Of a stretch of 29,780 nt of DNA, positions 22,701 to 29,539 are shown piece after piece (within the stretch, counting starts at the first letter, position 1; each line of letters opens with the position of its first letter). Made by a program: the position numbers and the translations under genes. The notes below the pieces were generated by a model, which was not told the DNA's origin, did not search any database, and was given only the letters and a program-made list of their open reading frames with translations. Location: positions 1-29,780 of the forward strand of contig JBGTKC010000154.1 of the NCBI GenBank assembly GCA_041744755.1. The letters are read 5' to 3'. This DNA is from CALDTK01 sp041744755. GTDB taxonomy: Bacteria; Bacteroidota; Bacteroidia; Chitinophagales; Saprospiraceae.

Positions 22701-24595
22701 GCCAAAACCGCAAACAAGCAGGCGTTGCTGGCGGCAATTCTCACGAGGGTCGTATCGTACACCGCGCGATCCAGCACGCGGTACTCGTGGATGACGGTGA
22801 TCGTCTGGGCGGCGTAGGCTTCCTTGGGCCTACGGACGTCGTAGCAGTTCGAGCCGGCGGCGACGAGTGTCACGGCGCCAGAGTTGTCGAGGATCCGCGA
22901 CCCGATGATGGTGGACTGGGTCTGGAGTACTGCGGTAAGACAGACGCTACCGGTCGCCGGCGCCGGGACGGTGTCTTTCTTCGGGAGCGCGAGCACCTGC
23001 ACGTTGACGGGCCTGCAGTTGCCCGCTTCGCACAACTCTAGGCAAGGCACGGCGAGCCCCGCCCACTGCCCGCTGGTCTTGGCGTTGATGCAGACCTGCC
23101 CGGAGGCCGTGCGCAGGTCGCCCATCGTGATGGCCGAGGCTACCTGTCCCCCGCACCACGCCGCCGTTGTCCTTAAGTTGGATGCGAGGCACTCCTGCGT
23201 TTTGCCGTAAGGACTCACCACCATCAGCACTTGCTGAGTACATTCCTCGGCTTCGATCCTAATCACCTCACGCTGCTCACAGCCCTCGGCGGTCTTTACC
23301 GCCAAGGTGAGGTCTGTCGTTTTCGAGATCGTGACGCTTGGGCTCGCACAGTCGCGGCAGCTCAGCACGGCATCCCCCGTCCACGCGTAGGTGACCTTGT
23401 CGGCCGCAGGCACCGAGGCCGCGAGCGTAAAGGCTTCATTGATGCAGGCTTTTCGCACTCCCGTTACCGTGGCCAGCGGACAGTTGCTCAGGAGGACGAT
23501 GTCGCTGTCGTCCTCGTCGATGGCGCGCGGGAGGCGCCGCCCGTTGTCGACTACGGTGTCGTTAGTAGGATCTTCGTCGGGGGTCGAGTCGACGTCCAAG
23601 AGGCGGCTCGTACCCGAGAAGAAGGCCGATACCTCGGCGAAGACGCGGTAGTCCTTCGTGGTGCCCCCGGGCAGGGTCTGAATCCCGATCTTGACGATCG
23701 CCGAGTCGCCCGGGCGGATGACGCCTTCGTAGCTGCGGCGCATGCGATCCGGACTGATCTGCCAAAGCTCCGCGTCGGTCTGGTCGGAGAGGCGCAAGTA
23801 CGCCGAAGTAGTTAGGTAGTACTCGGTCCGACTCACAGGCGCGCTACCTTCATTCAGGAGCGTCAGGGTGAGGTTGTGGTAGTTGGGGCCTGACGGGCTG
23901 GCTTGGGTCGTGAGGACGAGTGCCATGTCGGCCGCGCAGGCCTGGCGCACGAAACGCACCGGGCAGCAGTTGCCGGACGCGCAGGACTCGCCGTCTACCT
24001 GGAAGCGATACGCGCCAGTCTGTTGCGGGTGGAGCGTGTCTGATTTGGCGTAAAGCAGGATGGTGTCGTTGCGGTACCAGGTGTAGGACCCGCGCCCGCG
24101 TGGCGCGCGGAGGACGGCGTGCTGTCCGCAGTCGACGATGATCGGTACGCTGAGGCAGACCTCGTCCTGGTCGTCTTCGTAGCTGATGCCGTTGCCCGGG
24201 GTCGAGTCCCAATCTGGCCCGTCTGCAAACATGAGTTCAGCGACGAGCGTATGGACGCCCCCGACGTTGGGCTGGATGCGTACAAGTAAGCTATCCCTGC
24301 GGCCGGGGTCGAGGGTGGCGACGCTCCACTCGAGGGTAGTCTCGTCGAACGCTCGCGGGTGGTTGAGGTAGTCGACGTAAAAGAGCCCAGCGGTAAGCCG
24401 AAGCTGCACCCGGAGACCGTTCCTCGTTGCCGTGCCCTCGTTCTCGAGATAGATCGTTGCCGTGATAGCTTCGTCGGCCTTGGCCGCCGCGGAGGGGAGC
24501 CGCATCCGCACCGAGAGATCCGCCTGTGCGCCGACCGAGAGCGCAAAGCACAGCGCACCCAGCAGATGGAGGTAGCGGAGTAAAGGTGACGGCAT
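19778..24595 (-). CDS. Very large T9SS-secreted surface protein with CHU_C C-terminal domain
   Basis: A 1605-residue secreted protein. MPSPLLRYLHLLGALCFALS followed by VGAQA is a clear signal peptide. A DUF11/CARDB-like domain follows (ADLSVRMRLPSAAAKADE, ENEGTATRNGLRVQLRL), then a second similar module near residues 225-340. Next come several Ig/SprB-like repeats in which cysteines recur and sections open with a proline/valine strand (for example TYAWTGDAVLSC). The last ~85 residues are the gliding-motility-associated C-terminal domain: YNGMSPNGDGVNEEF, ISVFNRSGNKL, ADW/NDWRG and PLAEGTYFYVIDLG. That domain is a type B sorting signal recognised by the type IX secretion system. The protein is likely an adhesin or surface-coat protein; no enzyme domain is seen. 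ATG 24595 is chosen over GTG 24634 because it gives a clean signal peptide. Confidence 0.92.
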   Translation of the reverse strand: MPSPLLRYLHLLGALCFALSVGAQADLSVRMRLPSAAAKADEAITATIYLENEGTATRNGLRVQLRLTAGLFYVDYLNHPRAFDETTLEWSVATLDPGRRDSLLVRIQPNVGGVHTLVAELMFADGPDWDSTPGNGISYEDDQDEVCLSVPIIVDCGQHAVLRAPRGRGSYTWYRNDTILLYAKSDTLHPQQTGAYRFQVDGESCASGNCCPVRFVRQACAADMALVLTTQASPSGPNYHNLTLTLLNEGSAPVSRTEYYLTTSAYLRLSDQTDAELWQISPDRMRRSYEGVIRPGDSAIVKIGIQTLPGGTTKDYRVFAEVSAFFSGTSRLLDVDSTPDEDPTNDTVVDNGRRLPRAIDEDDSDIVLLSNCPLATVTGVRKACINEAFTLAASVPAADKVTYAWTGDAVLSCRDCASPSVTISKTTDLTLAVKTAEGCEQREVIRIEAEECTQQVLMVVSPYGKTQECLASNLRTTAAWCGGQVASAITMGDLRTASGQVCINAKTSGQWAGLAVPCLELCEAGNCRPVNVQVLALPKKDTVPAPATGSVCLTAVLQTQSTIIGSRILDNSGAVTLVAAGSNCYDVRRPKEAYAAQTITVIHEYRVLDRAVYDTTLVRIAASNACLFAVLAKAGYDIAVPSTEQPNLCILGARQLVTTLTYRLDGQPLAAPSTGCDEYRLAKFSLRGLPVNYADNGWRIERYEAGGQLIISAKQASTLAGVAELIKATDPASKVRVVVDQRTLEVEDFTKSPSRLRLRHLATNTLLDLKPVIVNGFRGWTLQLPAGLSPKRYALIATNVEGCSDTARVTVAGAQKQEFTRDTTRLQIEVGEPLFLADLKGYTLPTGATWKPLSNGYTASLSTVGTSTFTFTKASENQTSERTFVIKCVEYACVPLAAKPTLTITAEKCVAQNVPLALTRANLSATTTAGSVSDLEKVTGSRAGASFNLDQLSDRGLSARYTVAAWPGVNGATGVAGNVQSIISQLRKAGAEVYIDWSTGQLYAAGAGVGSLKLSSGDGQSYSLDAARQTLDTYGTLYLKPGASTVSVSGSNCKATISAELKCKPRIVVNKGPIVVKVGEGFLFALGQGALPAGYALRVDTWKPQDAAERKGSRTWKKEDLSLSLADDATTLVVVASVALASPVEIVVEACSTSGDCIDVVFQVSTAGAVCSLELWSTERTEATIAVGRETLAYALPTDFDPATDQVHVDGKPTASIAQVKQVVVRTYSAKADYKSLRTPFGKTVNVVNGDIAAAAGVAFERATVRPSTTEITVDGGEVAEGLYGQLASGTWQSITPLVERSEIVPAVLLTEGTHVIAISRADASGRTCVDSVTVVAKKARVSNRRETLDLVVGEMQRFCLPAARKDAIVVGLTKDCPDASGESVTVDWSGECLSLTAMEAGEEQICVRRLYLDGGVDSIELRMRSVALLELDVIPDRDTIDFGQYKVLEVLRNDKLADEALSLSLVSEPYFGRAQVVGNSAIEYLHYGSDCATDIFTYEVCQGEVCDSTTVEVMIYCDELLVYNGMSPNGDGVNEEFTVLGLGQYPKHQISVFNRSGNKLIDFREYTNDWRGIIGGQPLAEGTYFYVIDLGNGDSRSGYLQLSR
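22695..22708 (+). repeat. Repeated word copy 12, exact, with leading G
   Basis: In the large surface-protein gene, against its direction, read as Val-Leu-Ala-Lys-Ala. It is the only exact copy in this 4.8-kb gene. Confidence 0.92.
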
Positions 24596-24676
24596 GGGCG
24601 GGACGCTTCCGAGAACAGGGATCCGCGTTTGCACGGCAAGGATGGTGCCTAGTCTCGTAGTCGGTGGAGAGTGCAG

Positions 24677-24685
24677 CCCCCCCCC
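24677..24685. repeat. Run of nine cytosines upstream of the surface-protein gene
   Basis: A C9 homopolymer lies in the 213-base divergent region, 82 bases upstream of the surface protein's ATG and about 120 bases upstream of the esterase gene. Such tracts can slip during replication. Apart from this tract and the promoter-like box at 24781, the gap shows nothing else I can support. Confidence 0.6.
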
Positions 24686-24780
24686 GGCGAGTCGCCTTCA
24701 CGAAGCGTGCAACGAAGGTGCCCACTCCCGCGCCCCGGGACCGGTTCTCGGAAAACCGTCGGAATCCCCCGCCAAACGGC

Positions 24781-24788
24781 TACATTTC
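24781..24788 (+). promoter_or_regulatory. Candidate -7 promoter box for the esterase gene
   Basis: TACATTTC matches seven of eight positions of the Bacteroidota -7 consensus TAnnTTTG and ends 20 bases before the esterase ATG, the same spacing as the box at 8581. No -33 element is evident. Confidence 0.35.
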
Positions 24789-24808
24789 GGCGCTCGCAAG
24801 TCAAGTAT

Positions 24809-25876
24809 ATGAGTAAACCTACTACGTCCATCGAGCTGATTGCCCCGGGGTGTACGGCCGAGGAAGTCGCCTGCTCCGGTTCGCTCAATGGCTGGAGTAC
24901 TACGACGGGGGTAGTCCGCCTCCGTCGCAAATCCCCCGGGGTCTACACCGCCAAGGCGCCCTGGACCGGGCAGTCGGTGGAGTACAAATACCACCTCGGG
25001 TCCTGGGGGACCGAGGAGCTCAATGAGTGGGGTAACCGCCGGACCAACCGCCATTACGCGGGCGAGGGCAAGGTGTACGACGTGGTGCCCGGCTTCCTGT
25101 GCGACAACCGCAATTACGACGAGGCTTTCCTCCCGCGGATCGAGCCCCTCCCCTACAACCTCCCGATGCCGGCGGATTTCGCGACGCGCCGCATCGCCGC
25201 GCTCCTCCCGTACGACTACGACCGCTGCCAGCGCGAATACCCCGTCATCTACCTTCAGGACGGCCAGAACCTCTTCGACGAGTTTGCGCCGTTCGGCAAC
25301 TGGGAGCTCGACAAGCGCATGGCCTGGCTCGCGGAGCGCGGGTGGGGCGACTTCATCGTCGTCGCCATCGATCACGCCGCCGAGAAACGCATCCTCGAAT
25401 ATGCGCCCTCGCATAAGACCCGCATTGCAAAGGGACAGATCGAGGCCTACGGCGCCTTCCTCGTCGACCACCTCAAACCCCTCATCGACCGCACCTACCG
25501 CACGCGCCCCGAGCGGCAGTCCACCGCCATCGGGGGCTCGAGCCTCGGGGGCCTCGCTAGCCTCCTAGTCACAATGGCGTACCCTCAGGTTTTTGCGAAA
25601 GCGATGCTCCTCAGCCCCAGTATCTGGGTAGACCCACACCTGCCCTCCGCCTGGCCGGACCACACCTACGGCGATTCTACCGTATTTCTCTACGGCGGGA
25701 TGCAGGAGTCGAAGGGAAGCCTCGCGACCTTCAGCGCGTTATATCGCGACTTACTGGCTGTGCACCACCCGAAGCGCCGCCTCCGCGTCCACGCGCAGTT
25801 CGATCCGTTAGGCCTCCACAACGAAACTGCCTGGGGAGCGATCTTCCCTCAAGCCATCACCACACTATTCCGCTAG
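24809..25876 (+). CDS. Alpha/beta-hydrolase esterase with N-terminal glycogen-binding-like domain
   Basis: A 355-residue protein of the enterochelin-esterase/esterase D type. Residues ~5-95 form an AMPK/CBM48-like immunoglobulin module (SGSLNGWSTTTG, EYKYHLGSWGTEE, NRHYAGEG). The hydrolase domain carries YPVIYLQDGQNLFDEF, the nucleophile elbow GGSSLGGLAS, an acidic residue near FLYGGMQES and the probable catalytic His in GLHNETAW. Members hydrolyse carboxylic esters such as acylated sugars or siderophore lactones; the substrate cannot be told. There is no obvious signal peptide, so it is probably cytoplasmic. The 18-base gap to the aminopeptidase gene suggests one transcript. VFAKA is encoded by a one-mismatch copy of the repeated word (25589-25602). 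Confidence 0.88.
   Translation: MSKPTTSIELIAPGCTAEEVACSGSLNGWSTTTGVVRLRRKSPGVYTAKAPWTGQSVEYKYHLGSWGTEELNEWGNRRTNRHYAGEGKVYDVVPGFLCDNRNYDEAFLPRIEPLPYNLPMPADFATRRIAALLPYDYDRCQREYPVIYLQDGQNLFDEFAPFGNWELDKRMAWLAERGWGDFIVVAIDHAAEKRILEYAPSHKTRIAKGQIEAYGAFLVDHLKPLIDRTYRTRPERQSTAIGGSSLGGLASLLVTMAYPQVFAKAMLLSPSIWVDPHLPSAWPDHTYGDSTVFLYGGMQESKGSLATFSALYRDLLAVHHPKRRLRVHAQFDPLGLHNETAWGAIFPQAITTLFR
25589..25602 (-). repeat. Repeated word copy 13, 13 of 14
   Basis: Plus strand reads GTTTTTGCGAAAGC in the esterase gene (Val-Phe-Ala-Lys-Ala); one substitution from the word. Confidence 0.7.
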
Positions 25877-25894
25877 GAACGCGACCCGCCATAC

Positions 25895-27364
25895 ATGCAC
25901 ATTACGCTAACGCCTACACACGGCGAATCCGACGCCCAGCGCATCCGCCTCATCACGGCCGAGCAAATAGGCCACGACTTCGAGGGCAGTTTGGGGGCGG
26001 CTTTCGCCAAAACCAAAGGCACACTCGTCACCGATCCCAACGATGCGGCGGTCCTGCTGCTCGGTATCGGCGACGGAGGCGTACGAGATGCGCAGTTCAG
26101 TGCCCGCAAGCTCGTGACCGCGCTTCGTGACCTGCCGCAGGACCTGCGTATCGACGCGGGGATACTCTCGTCCCCAACCTCCCGGGACGCTTCCCACGAG
26201 CCCCTCGACTCGACTCTCGATGCATTCAAGGCGTTCGTTCGGGGCCTGTGGCTCGGGGCCTACCAGCTCGATCTCTGGAAGGGCGAACGGCCGGTCGATG
26301 TCCTCGCCGAAACCAAGATCGATATTGACGGGGTCGACGGGGGCGCTTCGGACCGAGATGCCCTGGCCGTCGCCGTCGAAGAGGCTAGGGCTCTTGCCCT
26401 CGGCCAGTTAGCGGCAATGCACCTCGTCGATCGGCCGGCCAACGCGAAGCGCCCGATGGATGTGGCGGACTACATCACGGAGTTCGGGACCAGACACGGG
26501 TTCGGTGTCGAGGTTTTCGAGAGCGAAGCCCTCGAGATTCAGGGCTTCGGCGGGATCTTGGCGGTGGGGCGCGCGAGTACTCACCCGCCCTGCCTCGTGA
26601 AGCTGACGTACGGAGGCGTGAGCAGCGCTCACCACCTCGGGTTAATCGGTAAGGGCGTCACCTTCGACACCGGCGGCATTAGTATCAAGGCGTCCAAGAA
26701 CATGGGCTTTATGAAGAGTGACCTCGGCGGCGCGGCGGCGGTGCTGGGGACCTTCGTCGCGGCTGCGGAGCTAAGTCTGCCGGTGACGCTCACTGGCCTG
26801 ATCCCGCTGGCGGAAAACGTGATCGCCGGCAACGCCTACCTCCCGAGTGACGTGATCCGCAATTACGGCGGCAAGACAATCGAGATCACCGACACCGATG
26901 CGGAGGGACGCATGCTACTAGCCGACGCGCTCGCCTACCTGCCGGAGGTCGCGACTCCTGACTTCACGATCGACGTCGCCACCCTGACCGGCAGTGCCGT
27001 GCAGACCTTCGGGTACGAGTGCGCGGCCGCGTTCACGCACGACGACGAGGTCTACCGCGCGCTGGCCGCCGTGGGCGACGCGATCGGCGAGCGCATCTGG
27101 CGGCTGCCGCTGTGGGAGGAGTACGAGCCGGAGCTCAAGTCGGACGTGGCCGACATCAAGCATTACCATGGCCTGCCAGTGGCCGGCGCCATCAACGCGG
27201 CCAAGTTTCTCGAATATTTTGCAGCCGACAAGTCGCGCTGGATGCACCTCGACATCGCGGGCGTTGCGTTTGGGGCCTCCGGATTTACGAAAGACCGCGC
27301 GGCTACCGGCTTCGGCGTGGCGCTCCTGTGCAGCTACCTACAAACTTTCGCTGATGTCGATTAA
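25895..27364 (+). CDS. pepA: M17 leucyl aminopeptidase
   Basis: A 489-residue cytosolic aminopeptidase that releases N-terminal amino acids with two metal ions. The catalytic set has the spacing of the family: Lys253 and Asp258 in GKGVTFDTGG, Lys265, Asp276 in MKSDLGGAAAV, then Asp335, Glu337 and Arg339 in TDTDAEGRML. The N-terminal domain is variable (residues 1-170), as usual. The ATG at 25895 follows the esterase stop by 18 bases, and the gene end overlaps the start of the ATP-grasp gene by 11 bases, so three genes form a probable operon. AFAKT at about residues 36-40 is encoded by an exact copy of the repeated word (26000-26013), here in the least conserved domain. Confidence 0.94.
   Translation: MHITLTPTHGESDAQRIRLITAEQIGHDFEGSLGAAFAKTKGTLVTDPNDAAVLLLGIGDGGVRDAQFSARKLVTALRDLPQDLRIDAGILSSPTSRDASHEPLDSTLDAFKAFVRGLWLGAYQLDLWKGERPVDVLAETKIDIDGVDGGASDRDALAVAVEEARALALGQLAAMHLVDRPANAKRPMDVADYITEFGTRHGFGVEVFESEALEIQGFGGILAVGRASTHPPCLVKLTYGGVSSAHHLGLIGKGVTFDTGGISIKASKNMGFMKSDLGGAAAVLGTFVAAAELSLPVTLTGLIPLAENVIAGNAYLPSDVIRNYGGKTIEITDTDAEGRMLLADALAYLPEVATPDFTIDVATLTGSAVQTFGYECAAAFTHDDEVYRALAAVGDAIGERIWRLPLWEEYEPELKSDVADIKHYHGLPVAGAINAAKFLEYFAADKSRWMHLDIAGVAFGASGFTKDRAATGFGVALLCSYLQTFADVD
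26000..26013 (+). repeat. Repeated word copy 14, exact, with leading G
   Basis: In the variable N-terminal domain of the aminopeptidase gene, read as Ala-Phe-Ala-Lys-Thr. Confidence 0.92.
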
Positions 27365-28526
27365 CTTCCTCTGTATTGCCGAAGAGCTGAAGGGCGAGCC
27401 CTTCATGCGCACCCTGAGGGAGGCGGGTTGTAAGGTGTTCGTCGTGACGCGCGAGAAATCCCAGCACAAGCCCTGGCCGATGGAGTACATCGACGAACTC
27501 TTCGTGCAGCCGGACTCGCGCGACAAGCCCCACGACAGGCAGACGATGATCGCGGGGACGGCCTGGCTCATGCAGGAGCACGGGATCGACCGCGTGGTGG
27601 CTCTCGACGACTTCGACGTCGAGGACGCAGCCTTGATCCGGGAGGAGTTTCGCATCCCTGGAATGGGCCAAACTACGGCGCGGCACTTCCGCGACAAGCT
27701 CGCGATGCGCATGCTGGCGCAGGAGCACGGGATTCCTTCGCCGGCGTTCAGTGCGATGTTCAGGAGACACCAAGTCGATGAGTTTTGCGCGAAAGCGCCC
27801 GGACCGTACGTGATCAAGCCCCGCAGCGAGGCTTCGGCCCTCGGGATCCGCAAAGTGGACGATTCCGAGGAGGCCCTGCGGGTGTACGACGAACTGGGCG
27901 AGGACGCCTACCGCTTCCTGATCGAATGTTTTGCCCCGGGACAGGTCTTCCACGTCGATGCGCTGGTGCGGGAGCACAAGGTGCAGTTCGTGCGCTCGAG
28001 CGCCTACGTCGACCCACCCCTGAGCATCGTCCAGGGCGGGGGTACGTTCCAGACGCGAACACTCGATCCCGCGTCCGCCGACAGCCAGGAGCTCGCGGTG
28101 CTTACCGGGCGCGTCATGAAGGCATTCGGCCTGCGTTTTAGCGCAAGCCACACCGAGTGGATCCGCGATGCGCAAGGAAGATTTCTATTCTTGGAGACCT
28201 CTAGCCGCGTGGGCGGGGCACACATCTCGGACATGCTCGCGCACGCTACCGGCGTAAACCTCTGGGCCGAGTGGGCGAAGCTGGAGCTGGCCGAACTAAC
28301 GGGCGCGAAATACACCGCGCCGGAAGACAACGGACGTTTTGCGGCGGTTACGATCCGCACCGTCGGTCAGGAGTGGCCGCAGTTGCAAGACATCCACCTG
28401 GACGCGGACGTGCAGCACGTACCTAAGCGCTACCACGCAGCGGTGGTGTTGAGCTCCGACAAGCTCGCCAAAGTAGAGGCCGCACAGACGAAGCTCTACC
28501 ACGAATTGCGTGGACGCTTCGGGTGA
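27354..28526 (+). CDS. ATP-grasp domain protein
   Basis: A 390-residue ATP-grasp ligase-like protein. An N-terminal Rossmann-like domain (MSINFLCIAEELKGEPFMRT, GCKVFVVTRE) is followed by ATP-binding elements YVIKPRSEASALGIRKV and FLIECFAPGQVFHVDALV, and the metal/ATP motif FLFLETSSRVGGAHI, where the usual E-x-N-x-R reads E-T-S-S-R. ATP-grasp enzymes couple an acyl-phosphate to an amine or thiol; the substrates here are unknown. Its ATG lies inside the end of the aminopeptidase gene (11-base overlap), suggesting coupled translation. It carries two degraded forms of the repeated word (27782-27796 with one extra base; 28135-28148 with two mismatches). Confidence 0.87.
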   Translation: MSINFLCIAEELKGEPFMRTLREAGCKVFVVTREKSQHKPWPMEYIDELFVQPDSRDKPHDRQTMIAGTAWLMQEHGIDRVVALDDFDVEDAALIREEFRIPGMGQTTARHFRDKLAMRMLAQEHGIPSPAFSAMFRRHQVDEFCAKAPGPYVIKPRSEASALGIRKVDDSEEALRVYDELGEDAYRFLIECFAPGQVFHVDALVREHKVQFVRSSAYVDPPLSIVQGGGTFQTRTLDPASADSQELAVLTGRVMKAFGLRFSASHTEWIRDAQGRFLFLETSSRVGGAHISDMLAHATGVNLWAEWAKLELAELTGAKYTAPEDNGRFAAVTIRTVGQEWPQLQDIHLDADVQHVPKRYHAAVVLSSDKLAKVEAAQTKLYHELRGRFG

Positions 28527-28536
28527 AGCCAGAGAT

Positions 28537-28561
28537 AGCGCCGATGGGGGCTCATCGCGCT
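28537..28561. terminator. Possible bidirectional terminator hairpin
   Basis: Between the convergent ATP-grasp and membrane-protein genes, AGCG and CGATG pair with CATCG and CGCT across the loop GGGGCT, with a single bulged C: nine pairs in all. There is no T run on either side, so it is a candidate only. Confidence 0.35.
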
Positions 28562-28578
28562 CATCACGGCGGGGCAGC

Positions 28579-29076
28579 TCACCGTGTGGCGGCGGCGCGC
28601 TTTCGCGAAAACTTGGTGCGGGCCTGCTCCTTGACCTGTCTCCAGAGCCGGACGATGAGGACGACCGGGAGTGCAACCGCGCCGATGAAGGTCCCCGCGC
28701 AGGCAAATACGGTTAGGTCACGCAGGTAAGTGCCCCACTGAACGGCTTCCTCACCGCTGGCGTACACGAAGATCGCGTCCAGTCCCTCCGCGTCGACGAG
28801 GGTCTGGACGTTGTTGAGCGTCAGCACGGCAAACAGGAAGATGGGCACGCTGAGGATAGAGAGTACGCCCTTCATATACCGGGGCGAGAGCCATGGCGCT
28901 TGGTGAGAAAAGAGCAGGAGCCGAGCGAGGGTAGCGAGTAGGAAAACGCTTCCAGCGATTTCGGCGGCGTACAGGTAGGGTCCAAACTTCAGGTACGGCG
29001 GCAGGCAAAGCCCGGCGGCTAGCGCGGCGGCTAGTCCGATCCACAGGGCTTCGATCAATAAGGCGTGAGATTTCAC
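28579..29076 (-). CDS. Small polytopic membrane protein, unknown function
   Basis: A protein of about 165 residues with four predicted membrane segments: ALWIGLAAALAAGLCLPPYL, YAAEIAGSVFLLATLARLLLF, GVLSILSVPIFLFAVLTL and LTVFACAGTFIGAVALPVVLI. It ends in a basic cytoplasmic tail, RLWRQVKEQART then KFSRKRAA. I do not recognise the family. GTG 29076 is preferred because the in-frame extension up to ATG 29187 (His/Pro/Arg-rich) does not look like protein sequence; the longer form cannot be excluded. It lies just downstream of the rRNA operon on the same strand. The basic tail is partly encoded by a one-mismatch copy of the repeated word (28599-28612). Confidence 0.65.
   Translation of the reverse strand: MKSHALLIEALWIGLAAALAAGLCLPPYLKFGPYLYAAEIAGSVFLLATLARLLLFSHQAPWLSPRYMKGVLSILSVPIFLFAVLTLNNVQTLVDAEGLDAIFVYASGEEAVQWGTYLRDLTVFACAGTFIGAVALPVVLIVRLWRQVKEQARTKFSRKRAAATR
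28599..28612 (+). repeat. Repeated word copy 15, 13 of 14
   Basis: GCTTTCGCGAAAAC in the C-terminal tail of the small membrane-protein gene. The substitution makes the centre more palindromic. Confidence 0.7.
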
Positions 29077-29209
29077 TTGCGGTGGCTTGCGAGTAGGGTG
29101 TGCGTGGTCGCACGAGTAACGGTTGGGGCGATGAATGGATAGGTGCGGCGGCCGGTACAGGCCTCGAGACTCCATTGCCGAATTCATGCAGACTAGACCC
29201 TAAACGACG

Positions 29210-29245
29210 AAAGGGCCGCCCGGCACAAGTGCTGGACGACCCTTT
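29210..29245 (-). terminator. rRNA operon terminator
   Basis: A long hairpin, AAAGGG to CCCTTT, with about 14 paired positions including one G-T, two mismatches and a CAAG tetraloop, lies just beyond the 3' end of 5S rRNA on the minus strand. Its position and strength fit transcription termination of the rRNA operon. Confidence 0.75.
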
Positions 29246-29257
29246 ACGATCTTAGAA

Positions 29258-29371
<114 letters not shown>

Positions 29372-29539
29372 AAAACTTTGGTCCGGGTGTGAGCCCGAGA
29401 GCGAGACATTTCTCGCTGACCTGTATCATGGCGCGCCAGTGGACAAGGTCGTTTGACAAGGATATTGGAAGAAGTGCCGAGCCTAAGCTGCGGCGGATCG
29501 ATTTTGCGTGACCACGTGAGGTCGCAAATAAATTAAAGG

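Noticed and set aside
24698..25471. 257-residue minus-strand open frame opposite the esterase gene
   Set aside because: Antisense to a protein with clear catalytic motifs; composition is that of a shadow frame.
3164..26013. The repeated word as a KOPS- or Chi-like polar element
   Set aside because: Exact copies split 5 to 5 between strands within one 30-kb stretch, so no polarity is visible here; whole-genome data would be needed to revisit this.
3164..26013. The repeated word as part of a REP/transposable element or a CRISPR array
   Set aside because: Sequences flanking the copies are unrelated beyond one base, there is no regular spacing, and no transposase or cas gene is present.
29372..29539. 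Possible tRNA in the 23S-5S spacer
   Set aside because: No cloverleaf, T-loop consensus or CCA end could be found on either strand.
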